Shown one piece after another: positions 55,984-64,000 of a stretch of DNA of 64,000 nt. Below the pieces are notes generated by a model. That model was given only the letters and a program-made list of their open reading frames with translations. It did no database searches and was not told where the DNA came from. Made by a program: the position numbers and the translations under genes. Each line of letters opens with the position of its first letter. Positions within the stretch are counted from its first letter, which is position 1. The DNA is from Jidongwangia harbinensis. GTDB taxonomy: Bacteria > Actinomycetota > Actinomycetes > Mycobacteriales > Micromonosporaceae. The DNA lies in assembly GCF_020216025.1 (NCBI RefSeq), contig NZ_JAIWNC010000003.1:1-64000 (forward strand), in the 5' to 3' direction.

Positions 55984-56901
55984 ATGGAACTGAACGAGAA
56001 CGCCAAGATCGACACCAGTCAGATCGACGACCAGCGTTCCGGCGGTGGTGGCGGCGGCGGACTCGGCGGCCTGCCCATCGGCGGCGGCGGCCTGACCGGG
56101 ATCGTGGTCAGCCTGCTGCTGGCCGTGGTCGGCGGGTACTTCGGCATCAATCAGCTCGGCGGCGACGGCGGCGGCACCCAGAGCGGCGACAACACCACGC
56201 TGTCCCAGGAGTGTGCGCAGACCGACCGGATCAAGCAGATGGACTGCCGCAACGTGCTCTACGTCAACTCGATCCAGGACTACTGGGTGGACGCGCTGCC
56301 GCAGTCGTTCGGCACCACGTACGAGCCGGCCAAGACGGTCTTCTTCTCCAACGCCGTACGCACCAAGTGCGGCAACGCGGACTCCGGCGTCGGCCCCTTC
56401 TACTGCCCCGCCGACGACCGCATCTACATCGACCTGGCCTTCTACCGCACGCTGGCCGAGCAGCTCGGCGCGCCGGGCGAGTTCGCCCAGCCGTACGTGG
56501 TCGCCCACGAGTACGGCCACCACGTGCAGGACCTGCTCGGCACCGAGGCGGAGATGCGCCGCCAGCAGGAACGGGACCCGGCCGCGGCGAACCGGCTGTC
56601 GGTCCGGCTGGAGCTGCAGGCCGACTGCTACGCGGGCGCCTGGGCACGCAACGCCACCGGCACCGACGACGGCAGCGGCCAGAAGATCTTCAAGAGCATC
56701 ACCGACCAGGACATCCAGGAGGGCCTGGACACCGCCGCCAAGATCGGTGACGACGCGCTCCAGGAGCGCAGCGGCGGCACGATCAACCCGGCCGAGTTCA
56801 CCCACGGCAGCTCCGCGCAGCGCCAGCAGTGGTTCCGGACCGGCTACGACAGCGGCGACCCCAAGTCCTGCGACACCTTCCGCGGCGGCGCCGTGTCGTA
56901 A
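55984..56901 (+). CDS. neutral zinc metallopeptidase (YpfJ-like)
   Basis: 305 residues. MELNENAKIDTSQIDD start, a Gly-rich linker, one membrane helix (GIVVSLLLAVVGGYFGI), then a lumenal domain with zinc motif VAHEYGHHVQ (HExxH). Cysteines at LSQECAQTD, MDCRN, RTKCG and FYCPADDR may form disulfides. ATG 55984 has GAGG seven bases upstream, so it is preferred to the GTG at 55966. Protease substrate unknown. Confidence 0.92.
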   Translation: MELNENAKIDTSQIDDQRSGGGGGGGLGGLPIGGGGLTGIVVSLLLAVVGGYFGINQLGGDGGGTQSGDNTTLSQECAQTDRIKQMDCRNVLYVNSIQDYWVDALPQSFGTTYEPAKTVFFSNAVRTKCGNADSGVGPFYCPADDRIYIDLAFYRTLAEQLGAPGEFAQPYVVAHEYGHHVQDLLGTEAEMRRQQERDPAAANRLSVRLELQADCYAGAWARNATGTDDGSGQKIFKSITDQDIQEGLDTAAKIGDDALQERSGGTINPAEFTHGSSAQRQQWFRTGYDSGDPKSCDTFRGGAVS

Positions 56902-56979
56902 CGGGCCCCCTCGGGCCGCGGCACTGTGACGCGCGTCGGTCGGCTCAATTCGGAGAGTTTCGAGCCGATGACTTAGAGT

Positions 56980-58152
56980 ATGAGAAAGCTACCGGTCGGG
57001 TCCGGGACGAGCAGCCTGGACGACGCCACCGCCGCCGGGACCGCCGCCGCCCACACCGCGATGGCCGGCCTGAACGGCGCGGATCCCGGCCTCGTCATCG
57101 TGTACGCCTCGATCCGCTACGACCTGACCGAGCTGCTGGCCGCGGTCCGTGCCGTCACCGGGGACACTCCGCTGGTCGGCGCCACCACCGCCGGACAGTT
57201 CTCCGACGGCGAGTTCCTGCCGCCGGGAACCTCGGTGAGCGTGCTGGTGCTCGGTGCCGGTGTCTACCGGTTCGCCACCGCGTCGGTCGGCGGCATCAGC
57301 GCCGACACCATGACGGCCGGCCACGACCTGGCCCGGCAGGCGGTCGACGCGGCCGGCCCCGAACCCACCCCGCACGGCGCGGTGCTCGTCCTGGCCGACG
57401 GCATGGCCGGGGACATGCAGGGGCTGCTGACCGGCATCTACCGGGTCACCGGGGCGGCGGTCCCGGTGGTCGGCGGGGCGGCGGGCGACGACCGTACCTT
57501 CTCCGGATCGTTCGTCCTGCACGACGACAAGGTGATCGCCGACGGCGCGGTGGCCGTGTGGATCGGCTCCGACCGGCCGCTCCACGTCGTCTCCGGCCAC
57601 GGCTGGCAGGCACACGGCCTGCCGATGCTGGTCACCCGGGTGGAGGGGCAGGTGGTCCACGAGATCGACGGACGCCCCGCCGCCGAGCTCTACAACGAGG
57701 CGATCCGGAGCGGGTACGCGGAGCGGAAGGTGCCCGAGGGCGCCCGCGGCGACTGGTTCACCAAGCACTCGTTCGGCCTGATCGAGCCGGACGGGACCCA
57801 GCTCATCCGCGGCGGATTCCTGGACGACGAGGGCCAGGTCCGGACGTTCACGCCGTTGCCCGAATACTGCGCCGTGCAGATCGTCTCGGCCAACCCGGAC
57901 GACCTCCTCGACATCAGCGAGCAGGTGGTCGCGGACGCGCTGAGCGATCTCGACGACGCCGCCGTGATGCTGACGTTCAGCTGCATCGCCCGGATGGACA
58001 TGTTCACCGAACGCGAGGACGAGGAAGCCGTCAAACTGCAGAAGGCCGCCGGGCCGGTCTCGACGTTCGGGTTCTACACCTACGGCGAGTTCGCCCGCAC
58101 CACCGGCGTCGCCGGTTACCACAACGCCACCATCACCGCCCTCGCGCTGTAG
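56980..58152 (+). CDS. FIST domain sensory protein
   Basis: 390 residues with FIST_N (LVIVYASIRYDLTELLAAVRAV, TPLVGATTAGQFSDG) and FIST_C (AELYNEAIRSGYAERK, SFGLIEPDGTQLIRGG, CIARMDMFTE). FIST is a small-molecule (often amino-acid) sensor module in signal transduction. It lies 22 bp before a GGDEF-EAL protein gene, so it probably tunes cyclic di-GMP turnover. No membrane segment is evident. Confidence 0.92.
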   Translation: MRKLPVGSGTSSLDDATAAGTAAAHTAMAGLNGADPGLVIVYASIRYDLTELLAAVRAVTGDTPLVGATTAGQFSDGEFLPPGTSVSVLVLGAGVYRFATASVGGISADTMTAGHDLARQAVDAAGPEPTPHGAVLVLADGMAGDMQGLLTGIYRVTGAAVPVVGGAAGDDRTFSGSFVLHDDKVIADGAVAVWIGSDRPLHVVSGHGWQAHGLPMLVTRVEGQVVHEIDGRPAAELYNEAIRSGYAERKVPEGARGDWFTKHSFGLIEPDGTQLIRGGFLDDEGQVRTFTPLPEYCAVQIVSANPDDLLDISEQVVADALSDLDDAAVMLTFSCIARMDMFTEREDEEAVKLQKAAGPVSTFGFYTYGEFARTTGVAGYHNATITALAL

Positions 58153-58174
58153 CGCGCCGTCAGTAGGGAACACC

Positions 58175-60874
58175 ATGTCCGGTACGACGCGTCCGGCGTC
58201 GGCGGAGTCCGCCGACCGGCTCAAGGAGCAGCTGACGGCCGCCGTGGCGGCCGCGGGCGACGCCTACCGGCACACGTCGCGGCTGATCCGGGTGCTCACC
58301 GTGCTCGGCCAGCCCTCCTCGCCGACCGAACTGGTCGAGCAGACGCTGGTCGTGCTGTCCCAGGTCTACGCCGCCGACGTGACGGCCACCGCCCGGCTGG
58401 TGGCCGGCCGGCTGCAGCTGACCGGGGCGTGCGGCATTCCGGAGGACGACCCGGCGTACACCGAGGGCTGGCCGCTGGCCGGTGCCGCGGAGGCGGCCGT
58501 CACGACCGGCCGGGCGGTCGCCCGCACCGGCGCCGCGCTGGACCCGGCCACCGACGTACCCCCGTCCCTGACCGGTCTGGCACCGCGCTCCGCGGTCTGG
58601 GTCCCGGTCGGCGAACCGGGCGCGATGGACGAGTTGCTGATCATGTTCCGGGCCGACGACGCCGGCTTTCCCCCCACCGACCTGCCGGTCCTGGGCTCGG
58701 TGGCGTCCCGGCTCCGGCTCGCGGTGGAGGCGCGGCGGCGCAGCGCGTCGGCGGAGACGCTGGCCGCCTTCGGTCACCGGCTCACCAGCCGGCTCGACCT
58801 GACCTCGCTGCTCGACGAGGCCGCCCGGCTGTTGCCGATGCTGGTCGACGCGGAGGACGCCGGCGTGATGACGGTCCGCGACGGGACGGCCAGCCTGTGC
58901 GCGGTCACCCGGCCGGTGGATCCGCCCGGCGACTTCACGGCGGTTCCGGCGGAGAAGATGTGGGGCTGGGCCAGCCTGGTCTCCGGCGAGCCGTACGCCG
59001 GGGTGCATCAGGAGTTCGGCGTGCACGGCTCGGTGCTCGGCGTGCCGGTGATGCGCGACGGTTCGCCGGCCGCCGTCCTCTACGCCTTCCGCCGCGACCG
59101 CACCCCGTTCCGCCGGGACGCGATCGAGTCGGCGAAGATCTTCGGCAACTACGTCGGCGCCGCCATGACGAACGCCGAGCTGTACCTGGCCCTCGGCGAG
59201 AGCGAGAACTCGCTGCGCCTGATCACCGACGCGATCAGCGACCTGATCGCGGTCGTGGACGACACCGGACGATTCGTGTACGCGTCCCCGTCGCACGAGC
59301 GGGAACTCGCCCTGCCGCCGGGCCGCCTGCTCGGCACCGCGGTGGCCGGCCTCGCCCACCCCGACGACCGGCCCGCGGTCGTGGCCGCCCTGGCCGACCC
59401 GGCGCACGCGCCGAAGGTGGAGTACCGCCTGCGCACCGGCCGGGACACCTGGGTCTGGGTGGAGAGCGCGCTGCGCCCGATGCCCGCCGACGACACCGTG
59501 GTGCTGTCCTCCCGGGTCATCGACGAACGCCGCCGGCTCGAGGACGAACTGCGCCAGCGCGCCACCCATGACCCGCTGACCGGGCTGGCCAACCGCGCGC
59601 TGACCGCGGACCGACTGGACGGGGCGCTCACCCGCGCCTCCGCCGGCGACCACGTCGGCCTGCTCTTCTGCGACCTGGACAAGTTCAAGGAGGTCAACGA
59701 CCGGCTCGGTCACGAGGCCGGCGACGAGTTGCTGGTGCAGGCGGCGGACCGGTTGCGCGGCTGCGTACGCCGGGAGGATCTGCTGGCCCGGTTCGGCGGC
59801 GACGAGTTCGTCATCCTGCTGGACGGCATCACCGACCTGACCGACGTGCTGGAGATCGGTGACCGGGTGGTGCGCGCCCTGGAGACGCCGTTCTCGCTGC
59901 TCGGCGAGCGGGTGGAGATCTCGGTCAGCGTCGGCGGCGTGCTCGGCGTCCGGGGCCAGGCCAACGCCACCACCATGCTGCGCGACGCCGACGCCGCCAT
60001 GTACGCGGCCAAGAACGCCGGCCGCGGCCGGGTCGAGGTGTTCGACGACGACGCCTCGCACCGCAGCCTGGACCGTCTGGAACTGCGTTCCGACCTGAAC
60101 CAGGCGGTGGCCCGGGGCGAACTGATCGTCCACTACCAGCCGATCGTGGAGCTGAGCACCAACCGGATCACCGGGTTCGAGGCGCTCTGCCGGTGGCAGC
60201 ACCCGCGGCGCGGCCTGATCCAGCCGGACGACTTCATCCCGCTGGCCGAGGAGACCGGGGCGATCATCGGGATCGGCGAGTGGGTGCTCCGGGAGGCGTG
60301 CCGGCAGCTCGTCGAGTGGCAGCGGATGCCCGGCGGACAGCAGCTGCGGATCAGCGTGAACCTGTCCGCGGTGCAGCTGCAGCAGCCGGACGCGGCCAAC
60401 CGCACCCTGGACGCGATCACGGCGACCGGCGTACGCCCGTCGGACGTGTGGCTGGAGATCACCGAACACAGCTCGATCCGCGCGGACGTGACCGAGTTCG
60501 CCACCACGCTCCGCGACGCCGGGGTGCACTTCGCGCTGGACGACTTCGGCATCTCGTACTCCAGCCTCAGTCACCTCAAACGACTGCCGGTGGAGATCCT
60601 GAAGATCGACCGCTCGTTCGTGGCCGGCCTGCCGGCCACGGACACCGACCGCGGCATCGTCCGCGCGGTGCTGGCCATCGCCGACTCGCTGGGCCTGGCC
60701 GTGGTCGCCGAGGGCATCGAGACCGCGGAGCAGTGCGCCGACCTGCTGACCCTGAACTGCCGGCAGGGCCAGGGCTTCCTGTTCGCCCAGCCGATGCCCC
60801 CGGACGAGGCCACCGCGCTGCTGGTCACCGGGCTGCCGGCGCCGGTCGCGGGCGTGTTCGTCAGCGCGGCCTAG
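58175..60874 (+). CDS. GAF-PAS-GGDEF-EAL cyclic di-GMP enzyme
   Basis: 899 residues. Two GAF-like domains (about 1-180 and 185-330), a PAS domain (about 335-450), GGDEF (RREDLLARFGGDEFVIL; I-site RRED five residues upstream is intact) and EAL (GFEALCRWQHP, EITEHS, DDFGISYSSLSHLKRLP, AEGIET). All residues for both synthesis and breakdown of cyclic di-GMP are present, so it is probably bifunctional, controlled by the GAF/PAS modules and the FIST partner. ATG 58175. Confidence 0.95.
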   Translation: MSGTTRPASAESADRLKEQLTAAVAAAGDAYRHTSRLIRVLTVLGQPSSPTELVEQTLVVLSQVYAADVTATARLVAGRLQLTGACGIPEDDPAYTEGWPLAGAAEAAVTTGRAVARTGAALDPATDVPPSLTGLAPRSAVWVPVGEPGAMDELLIMFRADDAGFPPTDLPVLGSVASRLRLAVEARRRSASAETLAAFGHRLTSRLDLTSLLDEAARLLPMLVDAEDAGVMTVRDGTASLCAVTRPVDPPGDFTAVPAEKMWGWASLVSGEPYAGVHQEFGVHGSVLGVPVMRDGSPAAVLYAFRRDRTPFRRDAIESAKIFGNYVGAAMTNAELYLALGESENSLRLITDAISDLIAVVDDTGRFVYASPSHERELALPPGRLLGTAVAGLAHPDDRPAVVAALADPAHAPKVEYRLRTGRDTWVWVESALRPMPADDTVVLSSRVIDERRRLEDELRQRATHDPLTGLANRALTADRLDGALTRASAGDHVGLLFCDLDKFKEVNDRLGHEAGDELLVQAADRLRGCVRREDLLARFGGDEFVILLDGITDLTDVLEIGDRVVRALETPFSLLGERVEISVSVGGVLGVRGQANATTMLRDADAAMYAAKNAGRGRVEVFDDDASHRSLDRLELRSDLNQAVARGELIVHYQPIVELSTNRITGFEALCRWQHPRRGLIQPDDFIPLAEETGAIIGIGEWVLREACRQLVEWQRMPGGQQLRISVNLSAVQLQQPDAANRTLDAITATGVRPSDVWLEITEHSSIRADVTEFATTLRDAGVHFALDDFGISYSSLSHLKRLPVEILKIDRSFVAGLPATDTDRGIVRAVLAIADSLGLAVVAEGIETAEQCADLLTLNCRQGQGFLFAQPMPPDEATALLVTGLPAPVAGVFVSAA

Positions 60875-60999
60875 CGTGCCCCCGTTACTCTGCCGGCTCC
60901 GGCGTACCCCGTCGCCAGGCCGCCCTCTGCCCGCACCGCGAGCCTGGCCGCCGAGCGTCCCCGGCGGCCGGCCCGCGCCCGGTCAGGAATCCGTTCCGG

Positions 61000-61251
61000 T
61001 CAGGACTTCGTGGCCATGGAGTAGTTCACCAGATCGCCCTGGACGTAGCATTCCTTGGCGTCGTATCGGCTGAACCTCGTGGTGGACACGGTCGGGCCGC
61101 CGACCACCTCGGCCCAGCACTGCCAGCCGTAGAGCGAGTCGGCCCGCACATCGAAGACCTCCGACTTGCCGACCGCCCAATTACCGCTACAGACCCGGTC
61201 GACGTCCGTCTGGACGCAGACGTTGGCGATCAGATGGGCGAATTGCGACAA
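61000..61251 (-). pseudogene. Cys-rich hypothetical fragment
   Basis: About 83 residues, begins TTG 61251 and has no good start or ribosome site; the frame is open further upstream without an initiator. Cysteines recur (VCVQTD, RVCSGNW, WQCWAE, KECYVQ). It reads like the C-terminal part of a secreted protein whose N-terminus is lost or whose start I cannot find. Lower GC bias than neighbours. May be a remnant. Confidence 0.4.
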
Positions 61252-61344
61252 CCGGAACCGGTAACCGTTGACGCATGACTGGTACCGGTGCCGACGACCG
61301 TCGCCGGTCAGGCCGGCGTACCGGCCGGGTCCAGCCCTACCTGG

Positions 61345-61992
61345 CTAACTGGCCGGGTCGCGGACCAGGATCTGGACGGCCCGGGCCTGGGCGATCGCCG
61401 CCAGCAGGACCGCGTGCCGGGGTTCCGGCACGTCCAGGAACCGGTCGTCACGCAACGCGGCGAGCGGCGCCAGTTCGCGCGCCTCCAGGACCGCGTCCAC
61501 CGCCGCCCGGTCGCCGCCGGTGACGAGCGCGCGCAGTGTCCGTACCTCCGGGAGGAGAATGCGCCCCGCGATGGCCGCGCCGTCCGCCGTGGCGGCCCGG
61601 GCCTGATTGTCACGCCGGCGCGCGAAGCGCTGCTGGGACCAGCCGCCCGCCGCGGTGCGGCCCTGCACATAATGCGTGTCGACCTTGGACGAGGTCAGCC
61701 CGCCGCCGTACGCGACACCGGCCGCCACCGCTCCCTTGCGGACCAGCAGCAGCCCGATCCGGCGGGCCTGCGGCGCGATCTCCACCAGGCCGTCCACGTC
61801 GCCGACCGGCGGCGCACCCGGTGGCGGCGTCAGCGTGGCGGTGGCGCCGTCCGCCGCGGTGAGGGTGAGCCCGTCCGCGGTCCACGGCCCGTGCCGGGTG
61901 GCGAAGTTGGCCAGCCACCGGGACAGGCGCTCGGGCGCCACGTCGACCCACCGGCCACCGCCCGCCGCCGGCCGTCCCCCGCCGCCCTTCAC
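61345..61992 (-). CDS. acVLRF1 family ribosome-associated release factor-like protein
   Basis: 215 residues. The VLRF1-type core is clear in KVDTHYVQGRTAAGGWSQQRF (Gly-Gly-x-Ser-Gln) followed by ARRRDNQA. The actinobacterial family is proposed to act as a peptidyl-tRNA hydrolase on ribosomes. The start GTG 61992 is chosen because VKGGGGRPAAGGGRW fits the family opening. Divergent from the AlkD-like gene. Confidence 0.88.
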   Translation of the reverse strand: MKGGGGRPAAGGGRWVDVAPERLSRWLANFATRHGPWTADGLTLTAADGATATLTPPPGAPPVGDVDGLVEIAPQARRIGLLLVRKGAVAAGVAYGGGLTSSKVDTHYVQGRTAAGGWSQQRFARRRDNQARAATADGAAIAGRILLPEVRTLRALVTGGDRAAVDAVLEARELAPLAALRDDRFLDVPEPRHAVLLAAIAQARAVQILVRDPAS

Positions 61993-62088
61993 CCTGCCGC
62001 ACCCCTCGCCGTCGTGATCTGCTCCCCCGGAGGATAGGCGCACGATGTCCCGCCCGGATGTGTCGCACCCCGGTGGCATGATGCCGGC

Positions 62089-62781
62089 ATGACGGAGGTG
62101 GCGCGGCCGCTCGCTGACGAGGTGCTCGCCCGGCTCACCCGGCTGTTCGACCATGCCCGCGACCCGGCGCGCGCCGCCGAGCAGTCGGCGTACATGCGGG
62201 ACCAGTTCCCCTTCCTCGGCCTGAGCGCGGCCACCCAGCGCGCACTCGCCCGCTCCGCCCTCACCGGTCTGTCCCGGCCGGCCGAGGACGACCTGCGCAC
62301 CGTGGCGCTGGCCTGCTGGGACCGCCCGGAACGCGAATACCAGTCCTTCGCCTGCGACTGGCTGCGTACCCACGTCGCCGTGCCCGGTCCCGGCTTCCTG
62401 GAGACGGTGCGCGCGCTGATCACCACGAAATCCTGGTGGGACACCGTCGACCCGCTCGCCACCCGAGTGGTCGGCGGCCTGGTCAAGCGGCACCCGCGGC
62501 TGATCACCCGGATGGATGCCTGGTCCGCCGACGACAACCTGTGGCTGGTCCGCACCGCACTGCTGCACCAGTTGCACTACGGCCCGGAGACCGACACCGA
62601 GCGGCTGTTCCGCTACTGCACCCGGCAGGCCGGGCACCGCGACTTCTTCATCCGCAAGGCGATCGGCTGGGCGCTCCGGCAGTACGCCCGCACCGACCCC
62701 GAGGCGGTGCGGCGGTATGTTGCCCGCCACCGCGGTGAGCTGTCCCCGCTGTCGGTGCGCGAGGCCGGCAAACACCTCTGA
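62089..62781 (+). CDS. DNA alkylation repair protein (AlkD-like HEAT repeats)
   Basis: 230 residues of helical HEAT-like repeats: QSAYMRDQFPFLGLSAATQR, REYQSFACDWLR, KSWWDTVDPLATRVVGG, RHPRLITRMDAWSADDNLW, FIRKAIGWALRQYARTDP. Trp and Asp in SWWDTVD and the RKAIGWAL face are the AlkD catalytic and DNA-binding surface. It excises bulky alkylated bases without flipping. ATG 62089. Confidence 0.93.
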   Translation: MTEVARPLADEVLARLTRLFDHARDPARAAEQSAYMRDQFPFLGLSAATQRALARSALTGLSRPAEDDLRTVALACWDRPEREYQSFACDWLRTHVAVPGPGFLETVRALITTKSWWDTVDPLATRVVGGLVKRHPRLITRMDAWSADDNLWLVRTALLHQLHYGPETDTERLFRYCTRQAGHRDFFIRKAIGWALRQYARTDPEAVRRYVARHRGELSPLSVREAGKHL

Positions 62782-62811
62782 CGGGCGGCCCCGGTCGTCC
62801 GGCACCGCGGA

Positions 62812-63408
62812 CTAGAGGATCTGGACGGCCAGCACCGCGATCACCGCGCTCGACACCAGGGCGGTGATCAGACGTCCGCGCTCGCCGGTCAGCAGCCGCC
62901 CGACCAGCGACCCCCCGCCCGCGATCAGCAGTTGCCAGCTCGCCGACGCGAGGAACGCCCCGGCCACGAACCAGAAACCGCCTCCGGCGACCCCGCGCCC
63001 CAGCACCAGGGCCGCGAAATACACCACGGTCGCCGGGTTGAGCAGAGTCAACCCCAAGATCCCGAGGTACGCCCGGAGCGCGGTGGTCGGCCGCTCCGGG
63101 CGTTCCGGGGCGCGGTGCCTCCGCCGGATCGCCCCGACCGCGGTGTACCCGGCGAGCCCCACCAGCACCGCCGCGGCCACCCACCGCAGCGGCGTGGCGA
63201 TCGGGGCGATCAGGCCGGCGAGCGCCGCCCCGCCGAGCACGGCGACCAGCGCGTACACCCCGTCCGCGGTAGCCGCGCCGAGACCGGCGGCCGCGCCGAC
63301 CCGCAGGGACGTCCGGGCGCTCAGGCCGGCGATCAGCACGGCGATCGCCCCCACGGGCACGGCGATGCCATAGCCGGCGACGACGCCGGCCAGAAACGCC
63401 GCGCTCAC
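62812..63408 (-). CDS. LysE/RhtB-type amino-acid exporter-like membrane protein
   Basis: 198 residues, about five or six hydrophobic segments. VAGYGIAVPVGAIAVLIAGL carries the N-terminal LysE motif (usually GPxxLL), LTLLNPATVVYFAALVLG is the second (LNPK-like), and a charged loop RRRHRAPERPER lies between. Probably exports an amino acid. GTG 63408 is the probable start; ribosome site weak. Confidence 0.8.
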   Translation of the reverse strand: MSAAFLAGVVAGYGIAVPVGAIAVLIAGLSARTSLRVGAAAGLGAATADGVYALVAVLGGAALAGLIAPIATPLRWVAAAVLVGLAGYTAVGAIRRRHRAPERPERPTTALRAYLGILGLTLLNPATVVYFAALVLGRGVAGGGFWFVAGAFLASASWQLLIAGGGSLVGRLLTGERGRLITALVSSAVIAVLAVQIL

Positions 63409-63950
63409 GGCAGCTGGTGAACGACCGCCGTTCCACCGACGCGCTTCTGCTGTCGGGCGGCCCGGTGGCCGGCGACGACAGGAACAGCGCGGACGATTCT
63501 CGGTGTGGTCACCAGGTGATGATGCGGGCCGGGCGCAGCCCGTGCCAGCGAAATTCGGCCCGTCCGGCCGGTCGCCCTCCCTGGCATCCCGGTCCGGACA
63601 CGCTGCACCCGCATTCCCGCGACGCCACCGCCCGGGCGCCGGCCTCCACACCGGCCACCGGCCACCAGCCACCAGCCGCCGACACCTGCGGCTCACCGGC
63701 CCACCGCCACCGGCGGCTCACCGGCCCACCGCCACCGGCGGCTCACCGGCCCACCGCCAAGGCGGCCCACCGACCCACCGACCCACCGACTCACCGACCC
63801 ACCGACCCACCGACTCACCGACTCACCGACTCACCGACTCACCAACACGGTCCCGTGCCCCACGCCTGCGACGGCACCTGGCGTCCATGGTCGATCCACG
63901 GGGAACGTGCGCTTTTCGGGCGCCGGTGCGGCCGGATAAGGTTCGGCATC
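63409..63950. other. gap with simple repeats, no gene seen
   Basis: The 542-bp stretch between the LysE-type gene and the histidine phosphatase gene shows no convincing frame. It holds three 22-bp units (CACCGGCGGCTCACCGGCCC type, about 63690-63760) and about ten 8-bp units (CCACCGAC/TCACCGAC, about 63765-63845). Confidence 0.7.
63765..63845. repeat. 8-bp tandem repeat tract
   Basis: About ten consecutive units of CCACCGAC or TCACCGAC. An 8-bp unit shifts frame, so it is unlikely to be coding. It is adjacent to 22-bp repeats. Possibly a slipped-strand hot spot. Confidence 0.85.
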
Positions 63951-64000
63951 ATGGGGGTCGTCGCCGAACTGATTCTGATCCGGCACGGGCAGAGCGCCGC
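63951..64000 (+). CDS. histidine phosphatase family protein, partial
   Basis: Only 16 codons fit in the window: an ATG, then a short segment ending LILIRHGQSA, the catalytic RHG of phosphoglycerate-mutase-like enzymes. The rest lies to the right. Function beyond the family is not visible. Confidence 0.8.
   Translation, partial: MGVVAELILIRHGQSA

Overview
This is a window of high-GC (roughly 70-73% by eye) actinobacterial chromosome. GTG and TTG starts are common, genes often overlap by 4 bases (ATGA or GTGA), and third codon positions are mostly G/C. The gene content (MabA-InhA type fatty-acid reductases, actinobacterial ferrochelatase, DUF3097, DUF2630, acVLRF1, AcnR-type TetR, WYL regulators, TIGR04222) points to Actinomycetota. 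A Micromonosporaceae/Actinoplanes-like filamentous genus is my best guess, by inference only. No phage, insertion sequence, CRISPR, tRNA or rRNA was seen.

A conserved backbone runs through the window. It can be matched from memory to the Mycobacterium tuberculosis neighbourhood Rv1472-Rv1488: enoyl-CoA hydratase, small HTH protein and ABC-F ATPase (52.7-55.8 kb); acnA (37.8-40.5 kb) and its TetR repressor (43.6 kb); MoxR, DUF58 and VWA (20.1-23.3 kb); fabG, inhA/fabI and ferrochelatase (11.3-15.5 kb); NfeD and SPFH (0-0.8 kb). Accessory genes fill the gaps.

Region by region. 0-4.4 kb: SPFH/NfeD membrane pair, serine hydrolase, NUDIX, DUF3097. 4.4-10.5 kb: a divergent catabolic locus, with an SsuABC-like importer facing a GntR regulator, a DUF6282 hydrolase, a GalB-like PIG-L protein and a GalC/RraA-like aldolase. 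10.5-15.5 kb: HAD phosphatase, ferrochelatase, a repetitive LPXTG wall protein, FabI and FabG. 15.6-20.1 kb: two-component system, secreted alpha/beta hydrolase, acyltransferase, and a leader-peptide-like element. 20.1-25.9 kb: MoxR/DUF58/VWA operon and bacterial PH-domain membrane proteins. 26-35.6 kb: thioesterase, sugar kinase, SodC-like lipoprotein, Xaa-Pro aminopeptidase, VOC/WYL divergent pair, large pullulanase. 35.7-43.5 kb: glycosyltransferase, aconitase, methyltransferase, DUF2630, RIO kinase, HAD. 43.6-46.6 kb: AcnR-like regulator, then an overlapping operon of TIGR04222 Gly/Cys-tailed membrane protein, a 25-codon Gly/Cys micro-ORF, a DUF692 (MNIO) enzyme and a small partner protein. 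46.6-52.6 kb: GNAT, SnoaL/XRE pair, SDR, Mug glycosylase, SET protein, a 20-bp tandem repeat and an ABC exporter. 55.9-64 kb: zinc metallopeptidase, FIST sensor with GGDEF-EAL enzyme, acVLRF1, AlkD-like glycosylase, LysE-type transporter, simple repeats and the start of a histidine phosphatase.

The most promising unexplained systems are the MNIO/TIGR04222/micro-ORF operon (44.3-46.6 kb), a 75-bp coding element repeated at the N-termini of two unrelated proteins (9.05 and 18.58 kb), a very strong ribosome site driving a 17-codon ORF whose stop sits in a hairpin loop (19.8 kb), and a motif shared by the acnA and acnR promoters.
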